From positions 40,919,501 through 40,983,500 of the forward strand of contig JAYKYS010000001.1 in the NCBI GenBank assembly GCA_036924285.1: a stretch of 64,000 bases of DNA, read 5' to 3'. This DNA comes from Asterella californica (Eukaryota > Streptophyta > Marchantiopsida > Marchantiales > Aytoniaceae). Every line of letters begins with the position of its first letter. Position 1 is the stretch's first letter. The position numbers were made by a program, and so were the translations under genes. This document shows positions 12,401-21,772 of this stretch, piece after piece. A model generated the notes under the pieces. The model worked only from the letters and a program-made list of their open reading frames with translations, was not told the DNA's origin and did no database searches.

Positions 12401-12579
12401 GTCGGATCTTCCGAAGGGAAGACGGTATCTTCGTCTTCTGGAAGACCAACTGTCGGATTTTTCGAAGGGAAGACGGTACTTTCGTCTTCTGGAAGCTCTT
12501 CTTCCGCAACTTCGTAGCACTCAATGTATCCACAAATCACTTCTTCTGCTACTTCTGTAGTACACAAGTTATTCACCAC
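9468..12579 (-). pseudogene. pol: Asp-1 pol: RT, RNase H and integrase (several frameshifts and stops)
   Basis: The frame opens with an acidic linker made of about 19-residue repeats (PEDE.TVFPS) and then the RT N-terminus (DVFAWTIEDM). RT has FLDDFCVFG near 11635-11650. RNase H shows IYVDVSAFAIG, TTERECLG and VDHFSLKHL. Integrase has a zinc region (HYEDAGGHY...CDACQ), GIDFVGS, SDRGTHF and NELTEKSNG, giving a D-D-35-E spacing, and a degraded GPY-type end. Lesions: TGA for the Trp after FTTD near 11756, TAG at 11540, a frameshift with deletion near 11390 (after QLRSFLG), a frameshift near 9790 and another near 9600. The family differs clearly from the Trp lineage in all motifs. Confidence 0.88.
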
Positions 12580-12681
12580 AAACTCATCATATCGTTCATC
12601 AATGTCAGAAGACGCAGCTGAGTCTTCTGAAGTGTACCCCTCTGTCGTAGAAGGAGTTTCACCTTGGTGTCCAATCTTGAT

Positions 12682-13230
12682 CTAAGGAAGCGAGACCTTG
12701 GTCTTCTCACCTGGCTTGGGTGTAGGATTGTGAAATCTCAAACGATGTCTTCTCCAATCGGTATTTACATTTGCAGCATAGAGCCATGGTCTTTCTATCA
12801 ACACCTGATATCCAACCCTAGCTACAGGTCGCAAAATAATGTAAGTGAGGTAAAAAGATACTCCACCAGTTACCGTCAAGACATCTTTCAGTTGCCCCAA
12901 AGGTCGTCTTCTGGATTGGTCTGCCATTTTGAGGATTCTCGGAGTAGGCTGGAACTCAGTGAAGCCTAGGGCATGCGCAGTTTCTTCAGTCATGATGTTA
13001 ACTCTGGAGCCGGAATCAATGGGTACCTTCTTCAGAAGACAACCATGGATCTCCATATCAAGTTCTGGGGCTCCCAAGTCCTCATGCTCTATCCTTAAGA
13101 TCAGGGTGCTCTGGGGAAGTTTAGCCGTTCTCTTCTTCCTCGATCCTCGAAGCACAGATTGTAATAGCTTTCTGTAAACAGCGTTGTCATCCAAAAGCTG
13201 TTGGAAGGTTACATCGCCTTCTGATTCCAC
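12682..13230 (-). pseudogene. Asp-1 protease domain
   Basis: Aspartic protease with PIDSGSRVNIMTEETAHALG, a classical DSG active site, and the downstream strand and flap-like sequence (ILKMADQS, LGQLKDVL). It follows gag and precedes the repeat-rich linker to RT. Asp-3 has the same domain at 45404-45930. Upstream (MESEGDVTFQQLLDD...LRGSRKK) is a helical segment between gag and protease. The frame itself is intact over 182 codons, but its link to the flanking gag and RT frames is broken. Confidence 0.85.
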
Positions 13231-13261
13231 AAATCTCGCAAGAAGTCATAAGGGGATCGCT

Positions 13262-14260
13262 TCAGAAGATTGACTGGTGTTTCCAACAAAGAAGATGTAG
13301 TAGCTGCTTCCTTGGGTGGAAGACCAGAATGGTGTCTTCCCTCGACTGGAGGCTGTTCCCTGAGACAGGGGCTGCCGTAGTCGGTGGAGGAAGCTGATGT
13401 ACTATCTTTCGTCGCTTCTCCAGCTCTTCTTGCATGATCGCTTCAACTTCTTGCCTAATGTCAGGAGCAAAGTACTTCGGATCTTCTCGGTCGTAAGTAG
13501 GAGAAGAGGACCGCTCAGGAGAAGATGACCTCTCCTTATGTTGCTGCTTCTTCTTGATCTCCTTCTGACGGGATTCTGACTTCCCTTTGCTTCTGGTACT
13601 TACCTTGAACACCGCTTCATCCAGGACTTCTTCTGGAGGTCAACTGTCTGAATCCGGACGAGGGCTCCAAACAGTGCCATCCGCCAAAGTAAAAGAAGAA
13701 GTTGTCTCAAGCGACTTCGTCTTCTGAGCTGCAGTCGTCTTCTGCAGCTGAGGTTCTTTTCCTTCACGCTTCCTGGGGTCTGGTTCGTCTTCCTCGATAT
13801 GGAGACAATCCGTACAATCTCCAGGATCTTCTTCTTCTATCGTGATGTGCTGTACTTCTGTCAGACCCAGGTGGTGGAGATGGTCTTCTCGAAGGGCTAG
13901 GTCTATCTGAGTCACGAATATCGTCTTCTAAGTCAGAGCTGCTGTCGTTGTCATCCTCTGAGATGTCTGGAGCGATCCTCTCCAATCTTTCTTCATCTTG
14001 AGAAGCCTCTCCCGCACTTGGGAGGACGTCTTCTACGTAACTAGACCCAAAATCTACCTTGTAAACGTGGTCACCTGGTTGGCTTCTGTCTTCTCCAAAG
14101 ATAATGCTCGAGATGGAAGGCTCTTCCAAATCTATTGTTCGGATCTTCTTAAGCTCTTCTTCTTTCTTTTGGTGTCTCAGGGATACCCGCTGCTCTCTAG
14201 AAGAAGCGGTTCGTTGGAATGATTGTACGCACTCATGGTCCTTATCCGTGCATCTTCTGC
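13262..14260 (-). pseudogene. gag: Asp-1 gag with capsid and zinc knuckles deleted
   Basis: The N-terminal portion (SLRHQKKEEELKKI, EEPSISSIIFGED) matches Asp-3 at 31600-31700. An acidic Ser/Asp-rich stretch ends in RRPSPPPG near 13875, where the sequence jumps to VQHITIEEEDPGDCTDC, which in Asp-3 lies after the zinc knuckles (about 44720). The missing part, estimated at 1.4 kb from Asp-3, contains the whole capsid and all three knuckles. The remainder (LADGTVWSP, then KVSTRSKGK and YDREDPKYF) is in shifted frames. Such a product could not assemble a particle. Confidence 0.8.
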
Positions 14261-14625
14261 TTCTTCCTCTGATCAGAGGTATCCACCAGAGTACTGAGAA
14301 GAAGTGTCACTCTTCTTCTAGTACTGGATCTGGTAGGCTAAAGATCTGAACAACTTGTCATAGGTTCGGAACGTCTCCTTCTCCTGTTTCATGTTGCACT
14401 CACTGCAGTCTTCCACGATCGAGTCTTCCAAGAAATTCTTGGCAGCGGAGAAGCGGCTTCTTCCAAATCCCCCTGATGTCTCTCATCAGCTATGGCTACG
14501 ATTCCTGTCTTCTAGCAAGATGAAGTTCCACAACACACTAACGTACAATCCAAGTTAGTCTCAAATGCAACCAACTACTGGCACACAGATCAGGAAGCTT
14601 AGAACAATCGTTATTAAGATGAAAT

Positions 14626-14642
14626 CCTCGACAGCGGCGCCA
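14626..14642 (-). other. Primer-binding site, tRNA-Asp type (Asp-1)
   Basis: Minus-strand TGGCGCCGCTGTCGAGG. The start TGGCGCCG(T)TGCCGGGG is the complement of the plant tRNA-Asp 3' end, a primer commonly reported for plant Ty3 elements of the Athila/Tat type. It lies just inside the LTR end at about 14650. Confidence 0.75.
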
Positions 14643-14649
14643 AAAATAC

Positions 14650-15562
14650 GAAGTTACTATATGTAGTGTCTCATGATTTTTCTTTTATCCCATTATAGCA
14701 TAAAAGATTTCGTTCTCCAAAGAGATTTATAGTAGTATCGCTGCTCTAAGTTCTAAGATCTGTTCAAACATACAAACGCACTAGATTTGTCTAGAAATCT
14801 TATCTTCTCACAAAATTACATGGCTTCCAGTCCTTCAGAAGGTGCCCTGGACCCAAACGTACAACTACTACTTAAAATATCACACAATTACCTACTGAGA
14901 AGTTCGAGAAGACGCTTTTTGCTTCTAGATCACGGCTTCCAGTCTTCCCACGATGGTCTTCCTGAAGCAATTCTCGGCTTCTAGGGGTTCAATTCGACTT
15001 TGACATCTCCAGAAGACTATCCCTGCTTCGTAGATGTCAACTTACCAATGTCTGTCACACATTGCTCTTCCAATTTCCAACGGAGTTAGATTAATCATAA
15101 GGTGTATATCTCATGTAGTCTTCGCAGGCTTCTGCCTATGGAAGCGGTCTTCCTGCAGCACTACAACGACATTCACCTGCACGGAAGCTCAATAGAAGTC
15201 TCGAAAGCTCACTAGAAGAAGATATGAAGATGAGAAGATGAGGGAAGATGAGGAAGAAGAGAAAATCCAAACAAGAGGGAACAAGATGGAAAAGAGAAAT
15301 TAAGATTCTGACAAGCTTCTAGTCCGGATCCTGACTAACAAGCTATCCTTGCTTGTAGTAATTTGGGGAAGAAGACCACAAATCGACTTATAGTTACACA
15401 GTCTCTTACTCGAGGATGTCGTCTTCTGCTGTGGAAAGAAGGCTTCTTCCTTCTTCTGTTGTTGCTCTGACTACTCTGACTTCAGAGATCAATCTCTCAT
15501 AGATCAGTCCGTACGTGGATCCGAACTGCTCTACTGGATGAGACAAGCTTGGACTCTGTACA
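14650..15562 (-). repeat. Asp-1 5' LTR
   Basis: About 913 bp, diverged inverted homologue of 30246-31155. On the minus strand it starts TGTACAGAGTCC at 15562 and ends near ACTACATATAGTAA at about 14650, just before the primer site. Right of 15562 the sequence is RNase H coding sequence of Asp-2 (TAGCTAGGTGGATTC). Confidence 0.75.
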
Positions 15563-15563
15563 G

Positions 15564-17074
15564 TAGCTAGGTGGATTCTTCTACTCTAGGAATTTACTTA
15601 CACAGTTGAGTACATGCCTGGAAGACAAAATGTTAATGCTGACTACCTATCCAGATTGGAGACGGAACGACGAGAAGATGAAGTGGAAGATGAGTTCCAT
15701 GACGAGAAGCTATTTTCAGTTTTCGCAGAGACACTTTCATCTGAGGGGGGACGTACCGCCTACTTCCCAGAAGACGAGACTAGATCTTCTGATCCAGTCT
15801 TTGCGACTTCCACAGAAGAATCGATCTTCAAAGACTTGAGGAAGTTCTTGGAAGACCAACAGTATCTTGAGGGATTGGATGCGGAGCAGAAGGCTGTCTT
15901 CTTACACAAGGCATGTCCTTACGTCATCTTCCAGGATATCCTATTTAGGAAGGGACATGACGAGAAGCTAAGGCGATGCCTTGAGCCTTCAGAGACTAAG
16001 CCAGTGATCACGGGTCTTCACTACGAAGATGCAGGGGGTCACTACGGACTGAAGACCACAATGAAGAAGATGTTGGACGTCGGATACTGGTGACCGACCA
16101 TGTACAGAGACACTTTTCAAGAGATCAGGAAATGTGATACGTGCCAGAGGGTGGGAAGACCAACAGCTACTACTAGGTGGCCTCTTACTCCCATTCTTCC
16201 GCTTGCTCCTTTTGAAAAGTGAGGAATCGACTTTGTTGGGTCTATCGCCCCGGTGGCTAGAAGAACGCGAGCACGGTATATTTTGATAGCTACCGACTAT
16301 GCTACCAAGATGGTGGAAGGCGAAGCCACAAGGAAGAACGACGCCGCAGTGGTAGCCAAGTTCCTCTAGCACAACATTATCACTCGATACGGATGTCCGC
16401 TGGAATTGATATCAGATAGGGGTACTCATTTTTTAAATGAGACTATTTCTCTCATGACCCAGTACTTCAGGATAAAGCATCAGAAAACGACGCCGTACAA
16501 CCCGGAAGCTAACGGACTGACAGAGAAGTCGAATGGTCTTCTATGTAATATCCTGAATAAGGTAACTGTTAACCATGCGTATGATTGGGACACGAAATCG
16601 CCATCTGTGTTATGGACTTTCAGGATTTCACCCAAAGTCACGACCCAGAGAACACCCTTCTACCTAACTTATGACATGACACTTATTGTGCCCATCGAGT
16701 TAGAGGTCCCTACTTACCGGTTAGCCGTAACAGAACGCATGGAAGAAGAGAAAAGCCAGGAGCAGCATCTTCTGAACTTTGTTGAGTTCGAAGAAGACAG
16801 GAATGCAGCTTTGAAGAAGACATACGAAGTACAAGCGCAACGTAAGGTGAACTATGATGGCAAGATGAAGAAGGTGACCGTCGCAGATGGGGACTTGGTT
16901 CTTCTCTACGACAATCGACATCTCAACTTCCCTGGGAAGCTTCATCTTTGCTGGATGGGTCCTTACCGAGTCTTGGAAGTCTTCACCAATGGCTCCTTGC
17001 AGTTGGAAGAATTAGATGGTACGTTGATAACCACTCGTGTAAATGGGTGGCGTGTCAAGAAGTACTGGACGTGA
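15564..17074 (+). pseudogene. Asp-2 pol fragment: end of RNase H and integrase (three nonsense codons)
   Basis: Starts in RNase H (RWILLL...) and stays in one frame to VKKYWT-stop at 17074. Integrase shows the zinc region (HYEDAGGHYG...CDTCQ), GIDFVGS, SDRGTHF and NGLTEKSNG (D-D-35-E), then a GPY module (WMGPYRVLEV). Premature stops lie at 16091-16093 (TGA), 16220-16222 (TGA, replacing the Trp of KWGIDF) and 16367-16369 (TAG). Two replace a TGG-type Trp codon. Nucleotide similarity to Asp-1 and Asp-4 is high. Confidence 0.9.
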
Positions 17075-17587
17075 ACAGAAGTGCTGAAGCACTGATGTTT
17101 GCGGAGACGCAAACATGTGAGGGTGGGCGTATGTGGTGCCCACAATTTACAGGATTCACGAATTTTTGAAATTTTTAAGATTAATAACTTGTTTGTATAA
17201 CTGAAGAAGCTTTGTTACATAAGAGTACGGCTTCCTTAGAAGGAAGATGACCTTACGATCTTTTTTCGTAATAAGAAGTTTACTTCTTCAGAAGACGACC
17301 GTCTTCCGAGAAGCGTCTTCTCGGTTGTGTCTTCCGAAGACGGAAGACGGCAGAAGACGGAAGACACATATCTTCTGGAAAACACGTATCTTTCGGAAAA
17401 CGGCAACCGCGGAAGCCTAACCACGCATTTCCAGTAAAAAAGTAGGTGTACCCACCAGGTAACACCGAGGTGGTGGGTAGGTCAGGTAGGTCATCTAAGT
17501 TGCGAACCCCTAAACTGCGTGAGAAGATGCGAAGGAAGCGCATTAGCGCAGAATACTACTCGCTTCCCGCATCGAGGTTGCTTTGGT

Positions 17588-18178
17588 CTAGAAGATCAAA
17601 TTGGACGATAATCGAGTTGAGTGAAGACAACAGAGTGAAATTGAGTGGAGCAAGGATCGATTCATAGCTAGGAAGAAGACAAGGGTGAATCGCTGAGAGT
17701 AGGAAGCACATCGAGCTGAAGAAGTCTTCTGAAGACTCCTGGAAGCAGACATTGAGGGGCAGCTGCGAGGAATCAGAGGAGGAACCTTATTCGATTGAGG
17801 AGTGGCACGGCATTGGCAGCAGCAGCAGCTTAATGGGGTCGCATTGGAGCTGGGGTCGAAGTCGTAAGTGTGCAGAAGATTGAAGGAAGGCCGGGAAGAA
17901 GACAAAAGACTGTAGAGGTTCTTCTCATGTTCTCTTTCCTTCCCCACTGCTTCTCGCCTTTGTTTGGTATCCCCCACGCTTCCCCGGTTGTTTGCAGGCA
18001 ACCCGATTGATTGATTCCTTCTCCACATTTTTCCTTCTGAGACATTGGGCGTGGAAGCGCTGTCCAATTTTCGACAGCCATCTTCTTGCTTCTTCCCGAG
18101 TGCAATTCGAGCTTCCCTACCCATCGTCCTCAAATTAGAGATCACAGCTATCAATTTCCCTACCCTACCATCCCTCAA
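17588..18178 (-). CDS. Antisense ORF in Asp-2 3' region
   Basis: A 196-codon frame on the strand opposite to Asp-2, matching the antisense frame at 116-475 of Asp-1. The shared part includes a Cys cluster (SCCCCQC) and Ser/Leu-rich stretches. No known domain, transmembrane pattern or signal peptide is evident. That two diverged copies keep the same frame open over 119 codons is suggestive, but the replacement differences between them do not show constraint. It may simply reflect low stop density in GAAGAC-rich sequence. Confidence 0.3.
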   Translation of the reverse strand: MRDGRVGKLIAVISNLRTMGREARIALGKKQEDGCRKLDSASTPNVSEGKMWRRNQSIGLPANNRGSVGDTKQRREAVGKEREHEKNLYSLLSSSRPSFNLLHTYDFDPSSNATPLSCCCCQCRATPQSNKVPPLIPRSCPSMSASRSLQKTSSARCASYSQRFTLVFFLAMNRSLLHSISLCCLHSTRLSSNLIF

Positions 18179-18189
18179 CTCCCAAAACC

Positions 18190-18300
18190 TTGAACAGAAG
18201 ACGCTTCGAAAGATCTAAACATCTTCGGAAGACGCTTCTGTAATCTGAACATCTTCGGAAGACGCTTTGGAAGCCTGACTGTCTTCGGAAGACGACTGTG
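18190..18300 (+). repeat. Short tandem array with CATCTTCGGAAGACGCTT core
   Basis: Three to four imperfect copies of a roughly 35-40 bp unit, each carrying the palindrome-like core TCTTCGGAAGA followed by CGCTT. It is the densest example of the GAAGAC bias of the Asp family. Confidence 0.7.
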
Positions 18301-19182
18301 TACAATTCGTATCAAAAGTGGATTGGATGTGTTTTTGTGTTAAGAGAGGCTTGGTACGAATTCCGAGTGGTTTGGTGAGTTGTTTTGTTATTTCGAGATG
18401 TTGGAAGTTGGGAACTAGGCCTGTGCCTCCCGATCTTCCAAGCTTCTCAAATCCACATCTTCCTAGAGAGACTAGAAGACTGGAAGGCTAGCAGAATGCG
18501 CGAGAAGACGTGAGGGTCCGTTACGGATCTCTTCTATCCGACCCATAGCAGCCTCTTCCTTCTTCTTCCCGAACTTAGAAGAGAGTTGTGAGAAGTCTTG
18601 CTGACAGAATCTAGAGAGAATGGTCGAGGGTCATGTCTTCCCATCATGCAGCAAGCTTCTTCTGAGTGCGTATGAGAGGTGAGAAGTCAGAAGAACAGAG
18701 TGCGAATATCGTGTGTCTGTTGTGAGGATAGATTGCGTGTAGGAAGCAGAAGACAGGTGAGACCAGTGACGGGAAGCCTGACTTCGGGAGGTCTTCCGAG
18801 TATGATATTGAATCGGAAGCTGTCCTGAGAGTCTTCCCAGAGGTCACTATCACCGCAAGAGCCCGCAACCATCTTCTGAACCTGTTACACACTCTACTTC
18901 TAGCAAATCTTGTATCTTCTGTTAGGAAGTAGGATGTAATGCAAGGTGGGTTGTCTTCTTAGGAATCCATGTGAGGCTTTGCTTAGTTAGGATTGTTTAG
19001 ATATAGCTCGGAAGACGAGAGCTATTTAGGAAGCACTGTTAGAATCCCAGAAGACGGAGTAGTTGTCTTCTAGAAGACTAGATTCGTCTTCTGAGAATAG
19101 AAGCTAGACTGTGAGAGCTTGGGAAGGACTAAGCCTTCGGCTCACAGTAAGCGCGTGTGGTTAGTGCAACAGAGTTTCAAGT

Positions 19183-19718
19183 ATGTCGATGCATCCTCGA
19201 GGATTGGTGTTACCGGCAGCAGAACAGGCCGAGGCCAAGTCCTTCCTCAAGGAGTTCGGTCTCGACTTCTTCCTGTGGGATTGGAACCTCGCCGACCAGG
19301 GTCTTCTAGAGAAGGTTTAGGCAGCATTATCGTCCCGCAACCGTGTACCTGCGAAGGCAAGAGTAGCTCGAGGAAGACCATCTTCCTGGACTGAGGATTG
19401 GTGGCGCATGACCTTTCACCGGTCTGAATCTGAGAACCGAGGGTATTGGCTCGAGAAGAAGATCTTACCCAGGATCTCGAGTGAGTGGCATGTGTCTAGA
19501 AGCACAAATTGTCTCTTCCTGGAGGACAGGCAGGGAAGAAACGACTGGAAGGTTGAATCTTACCGGGAGCCGCAAAAGCGTCTTCTGACGAAGCTGTTCC
19601 TTCACCTCTTTCCTAAGGGGAAGGCACAGAAGACGAGGTACCTTGGAGATCAGGACGTGGAGTTCCTAGAAGCAGTGTGCTCGGGAGAGAATGTCAACTG
19701 AGGCGCGTTCTTCCACAT
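19183..19718 (+). pseudogene. Asp-2 ORF3, N-terminal part (interrupted by Trp-4)
   Basis: Extra reading frame downstream of integrase. I start it at the ATG at 19183 (MSMHPRG); the frame continues as FLKEFGLDFFLWDWN, WTEDWWRMTFHRSE and onward, rich in Trp and charged residues. It has a TAG at 19318 and a TGA at 19699 but otherwise stays in one frame to 19718, where Trp-4 is inserted. After removing Trp-4 and one ACAT copy, codon ATA joins to the frame at 27827 without a shift. I recognise no domain. Extra ORFs in this position are known from Tat-like elements, with unknown roles. Confidence 0.65.
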
Positions 19719-20902
19719 TGTCGAGGAGAGTCCTTCTCAGGAAGGGCGAGCCTTCTGGCTGTGATAGATCACGAGATAGAAGTAGAGATTGTATACCAAG
19801 ACAAGAGCCAAGCAGGAGATCGCAACGGCTGACATCACTCACAGAGACTATGACTATAGATCACTTACTACTGAACAGATCAAGTCTCAAGTCTCAGGAG
19901 ACAAATCCGCCTTCAGACACAACAGATAGGAGAAACCTGAACTCAGGATGCTTTGTTTCTCTTTCAAACACACTCAATAGTCCTCCACATATATCAATTT
20001 ACAACCTATCTCTACTCAACTCCTTACGTTGACCACCGCAAATGTCAAACGGTCAATTTCCACTCAACTAGTCTTCTCTCCAGCAGATTTCTCTCCAGAA
20101 CCTACAACCGATGAAGATTTGAAACTCCAACGCCTTGTATCCCCCTACGACATCTTCAGCACTGAAATTTCTCAGAAAACCTGACCTTCTCAGTCTCGGT
20201 CCTCCTCCTCCACTCAAATAATGTTCTTTTCCACCAAATTCACCTCAACTCAAGCCTAATAGGTGAAATTCGGACCCCAAACTCTTAATCTTCTCTCTGC
20301 GTCAACCTCTCAACTGAAAACTATCAAGAATTTAATCCAGCGTCAATCAAGAGTCCTTTGCAGATGATCAAAACGATCTCCTTCAATAAAACTGCCTCCT
20401 GTCCGATCAGAAGTAATTCTGCCTCCAACCTGTAAATTAGGTAAAGTCTCAATCTCCCAAACACTTGTCCGTCCCTCTGCCACGATCACCCAATTCCTTA
20501 ATTCAGTTCTATCAGAAAAAATTGATCTCCTCAGCCTCCAAGCTTCTCCTTCCCCTTTAGCTCCCAGCTCTCTGTAAAAGAATCTCCTCAAAAAAAATCT
20601 CTCTGATCTCCAGCCGTCGCAGGTATTTAACCTAAAAGCTTAAGGGCCTAGCTAAGCTACCCCCCCTTGCTGTCCTTATAAGTACAGTCGCTTATCACAA
20701 GCATGCCCCCAGCTTAAGCTGCCCCCCTACTGTCCTTACGTACCAAACTCTTCTTGCAAAACTGATCCTCTTTTAAATAAAAGTGCACAGCTGCCTTTGT
20801 AAAGCAGACTCCTTCACTGTAAAACGTCACACTGTTTTCTTTGCCATTGCTAAACCGACTCGATGGATAAATAACAGATTGACAAAAGTTTCCCGTGTCA
20901 CC

Positions 20903-21021
20903 CTGAATATACTACAAGCCATCCAATGTAGGCCGAAGCCCTAACACTTATGAGGCTGCCCCACAGGGCTTACAGCCCCCTCATATGCGCACCAGGTATC
21001 TCCCATAGTATATTCAGGATG
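20903..21021. repeat. Imperfect hairpin inside Trp-4 LTR
   Basis: CCTGAATATACTA at 20903 is complementary to TAGTATATTCAGG at about 21007-21019, and nested inside are ATGAGGCTG...CAGCCCCCTCAT arms. The 5' LTR copy (about 27030-27125) keeps the outer arms but lacks about 18 bp of the inner arm (CCACAGGGCTTACAGCCC). Confidence 0.65.
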
Positions 21022-21230
21022 GCATGCGGAGGCTTAGGTCAGGAAGCCCACGATTAAGGGAGATACCGGTCTCCCGCCCCTAGATATGCAGGACATGGCT
21101 GCACATCCAACATAGACTCCCATCCGGGAGGCCAACATGCCGGAATAGGAACCCAAGGCCAAGGGGATTTGATCCTGAGACCTCCTCCTCCCTAGGCAGG
21201 CGCCCTATCACTGGGATGGCCTTTGGTTCC
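21000..21230 (-). mobile_element. tRNA-related SINE-like segment within Trp-4 3' LTR
   Basis: On the minus strand from about 21230 it reads CCATCCCAGTGATAGGGCGCC (box-A-like region 21190-21220) and then GGTCTCAGGATCAAATCCCC (box-B-like, 21163-21182), spaced as in tRNA-derived plant SINE heads. The tail boundary is unclear. The same segment occurs in the 5' LTR fragment, so it was captured before this copy transposed. Confidence 0.45.
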
Positions 21231-21772
21231 ATTCAAAACAGTTAAATTTTCTGTACACATGCTTTTACTAAGAAGTTTTCTTGTAAAGTCTTTACTAGCC
21301 CTTCCTACTCTAACTTCACTATACAACTCCGTTTTTAATGAATAAAGAGTCAAAATTATAGTACTTGTGAACACCTACACGCTCACGCTATCAGATTCTG
21401 AGTTTGAATCACGAGCCAAAATCGACAGATTTCTCTCTTTCATACATTTCTCAATCTAAAACCCCGTACTAACTACTACTTAAAACACTTTCTGTCGAAA
21501 CTGGAAGCACAAAGTCACTCTCCTCGCCGAGCTCTGCATTCTGATGCTCTTCGACCTCTTTCAAGGTGATATTTCAGTCTAAGCTAAGGGGCAGCTTGTC
21601 AAGCATGGCCCCAGCTTAGCTCCTGTCCAGCTTGATAAGCTAGGGCGCAACTTCCCGAACAAATGCAGGTTGAGTGTCTTCTGAAGTTCCATTTCCGCAC
21701 CTTGAACGTCATGCACTACGACATTCACCCCCTCCAAACCTGCACATCCTCCGGTATGTGCCAACTTTTCCA

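Larger units (their letters stand above)
76..15562 (-). mobile_element. Asp-1: decayed Ty3/gypsy retrotransposon, split by Trp-1
   Basis: This is a minus-strand element of the Asp family. From its 5' end (right) it has an LTR at about 14650-15562, a tRNA-Asp-like primer site, a gag with an internal deletion, a DSG protease, RT, RNase H and integrase ending at 9468, then 3' noncoding sequence that continues across Trp-1 (911-9411) to 76. Its ORF3 and 3' LTR would lie left of the window. The right end at 15562 abuts the RNase H coding region of Asp-2, so Asp-1 appears to have inserted into Asp-2. Several stops and frameshifts make it non-autonomous. Confidence 0.85.
17075..19182 (+). other. Asp-2 3' region between integrase and ORF3
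   Basis: About 2.1 kb with no convincing sense ORF. Bases 17138-17985 match 910-76 inverted. The region is dense in GAAGAC/GTCTTC words (about eight in 85 bp near 17290-17370) and holds a small repeat array at 18190-18300. The function is unknown; its position parallels the long spacers of Tat-like elements. Confidence 0.7.
19719..21723 (-). repeat. Trp-4 3' LTR
   Basis: 2005 bp. Begins (minus strand) TGTCGTAGTGC at 21723 right after a polypurine tract (GGTTTGGAGGGGGTGAA, about 21724-21740) and ends at 19719. It contains a tRNA-related SINE-like segment (about 21000-21230) and a hairpin (20903-21021). Part 20845-21723 is shared with 26951-27821. Confidence 0.9.

Noticed and set aside
12064..12621. 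A 185-codon plus-strand frame opposite Asp-1 RT and linker
   Set aside because: It is the reverse strand of recognisable pol sequence with repeats. A shadow, not a gene.
18644..18892. Short minus-strand ORF in the Asp-2 3' region
   Set aside because: No counterpart visible elsewhere, low complexity, no domain. Likely chance.
21163..21230. A tRNA gene on the minus strand
   Set aside because: Box-A and box-B-like sequences are present, but I cannot form a proper cloverleaf with an anticodon stem by eye. A SINE-like tRNA relic fits better.
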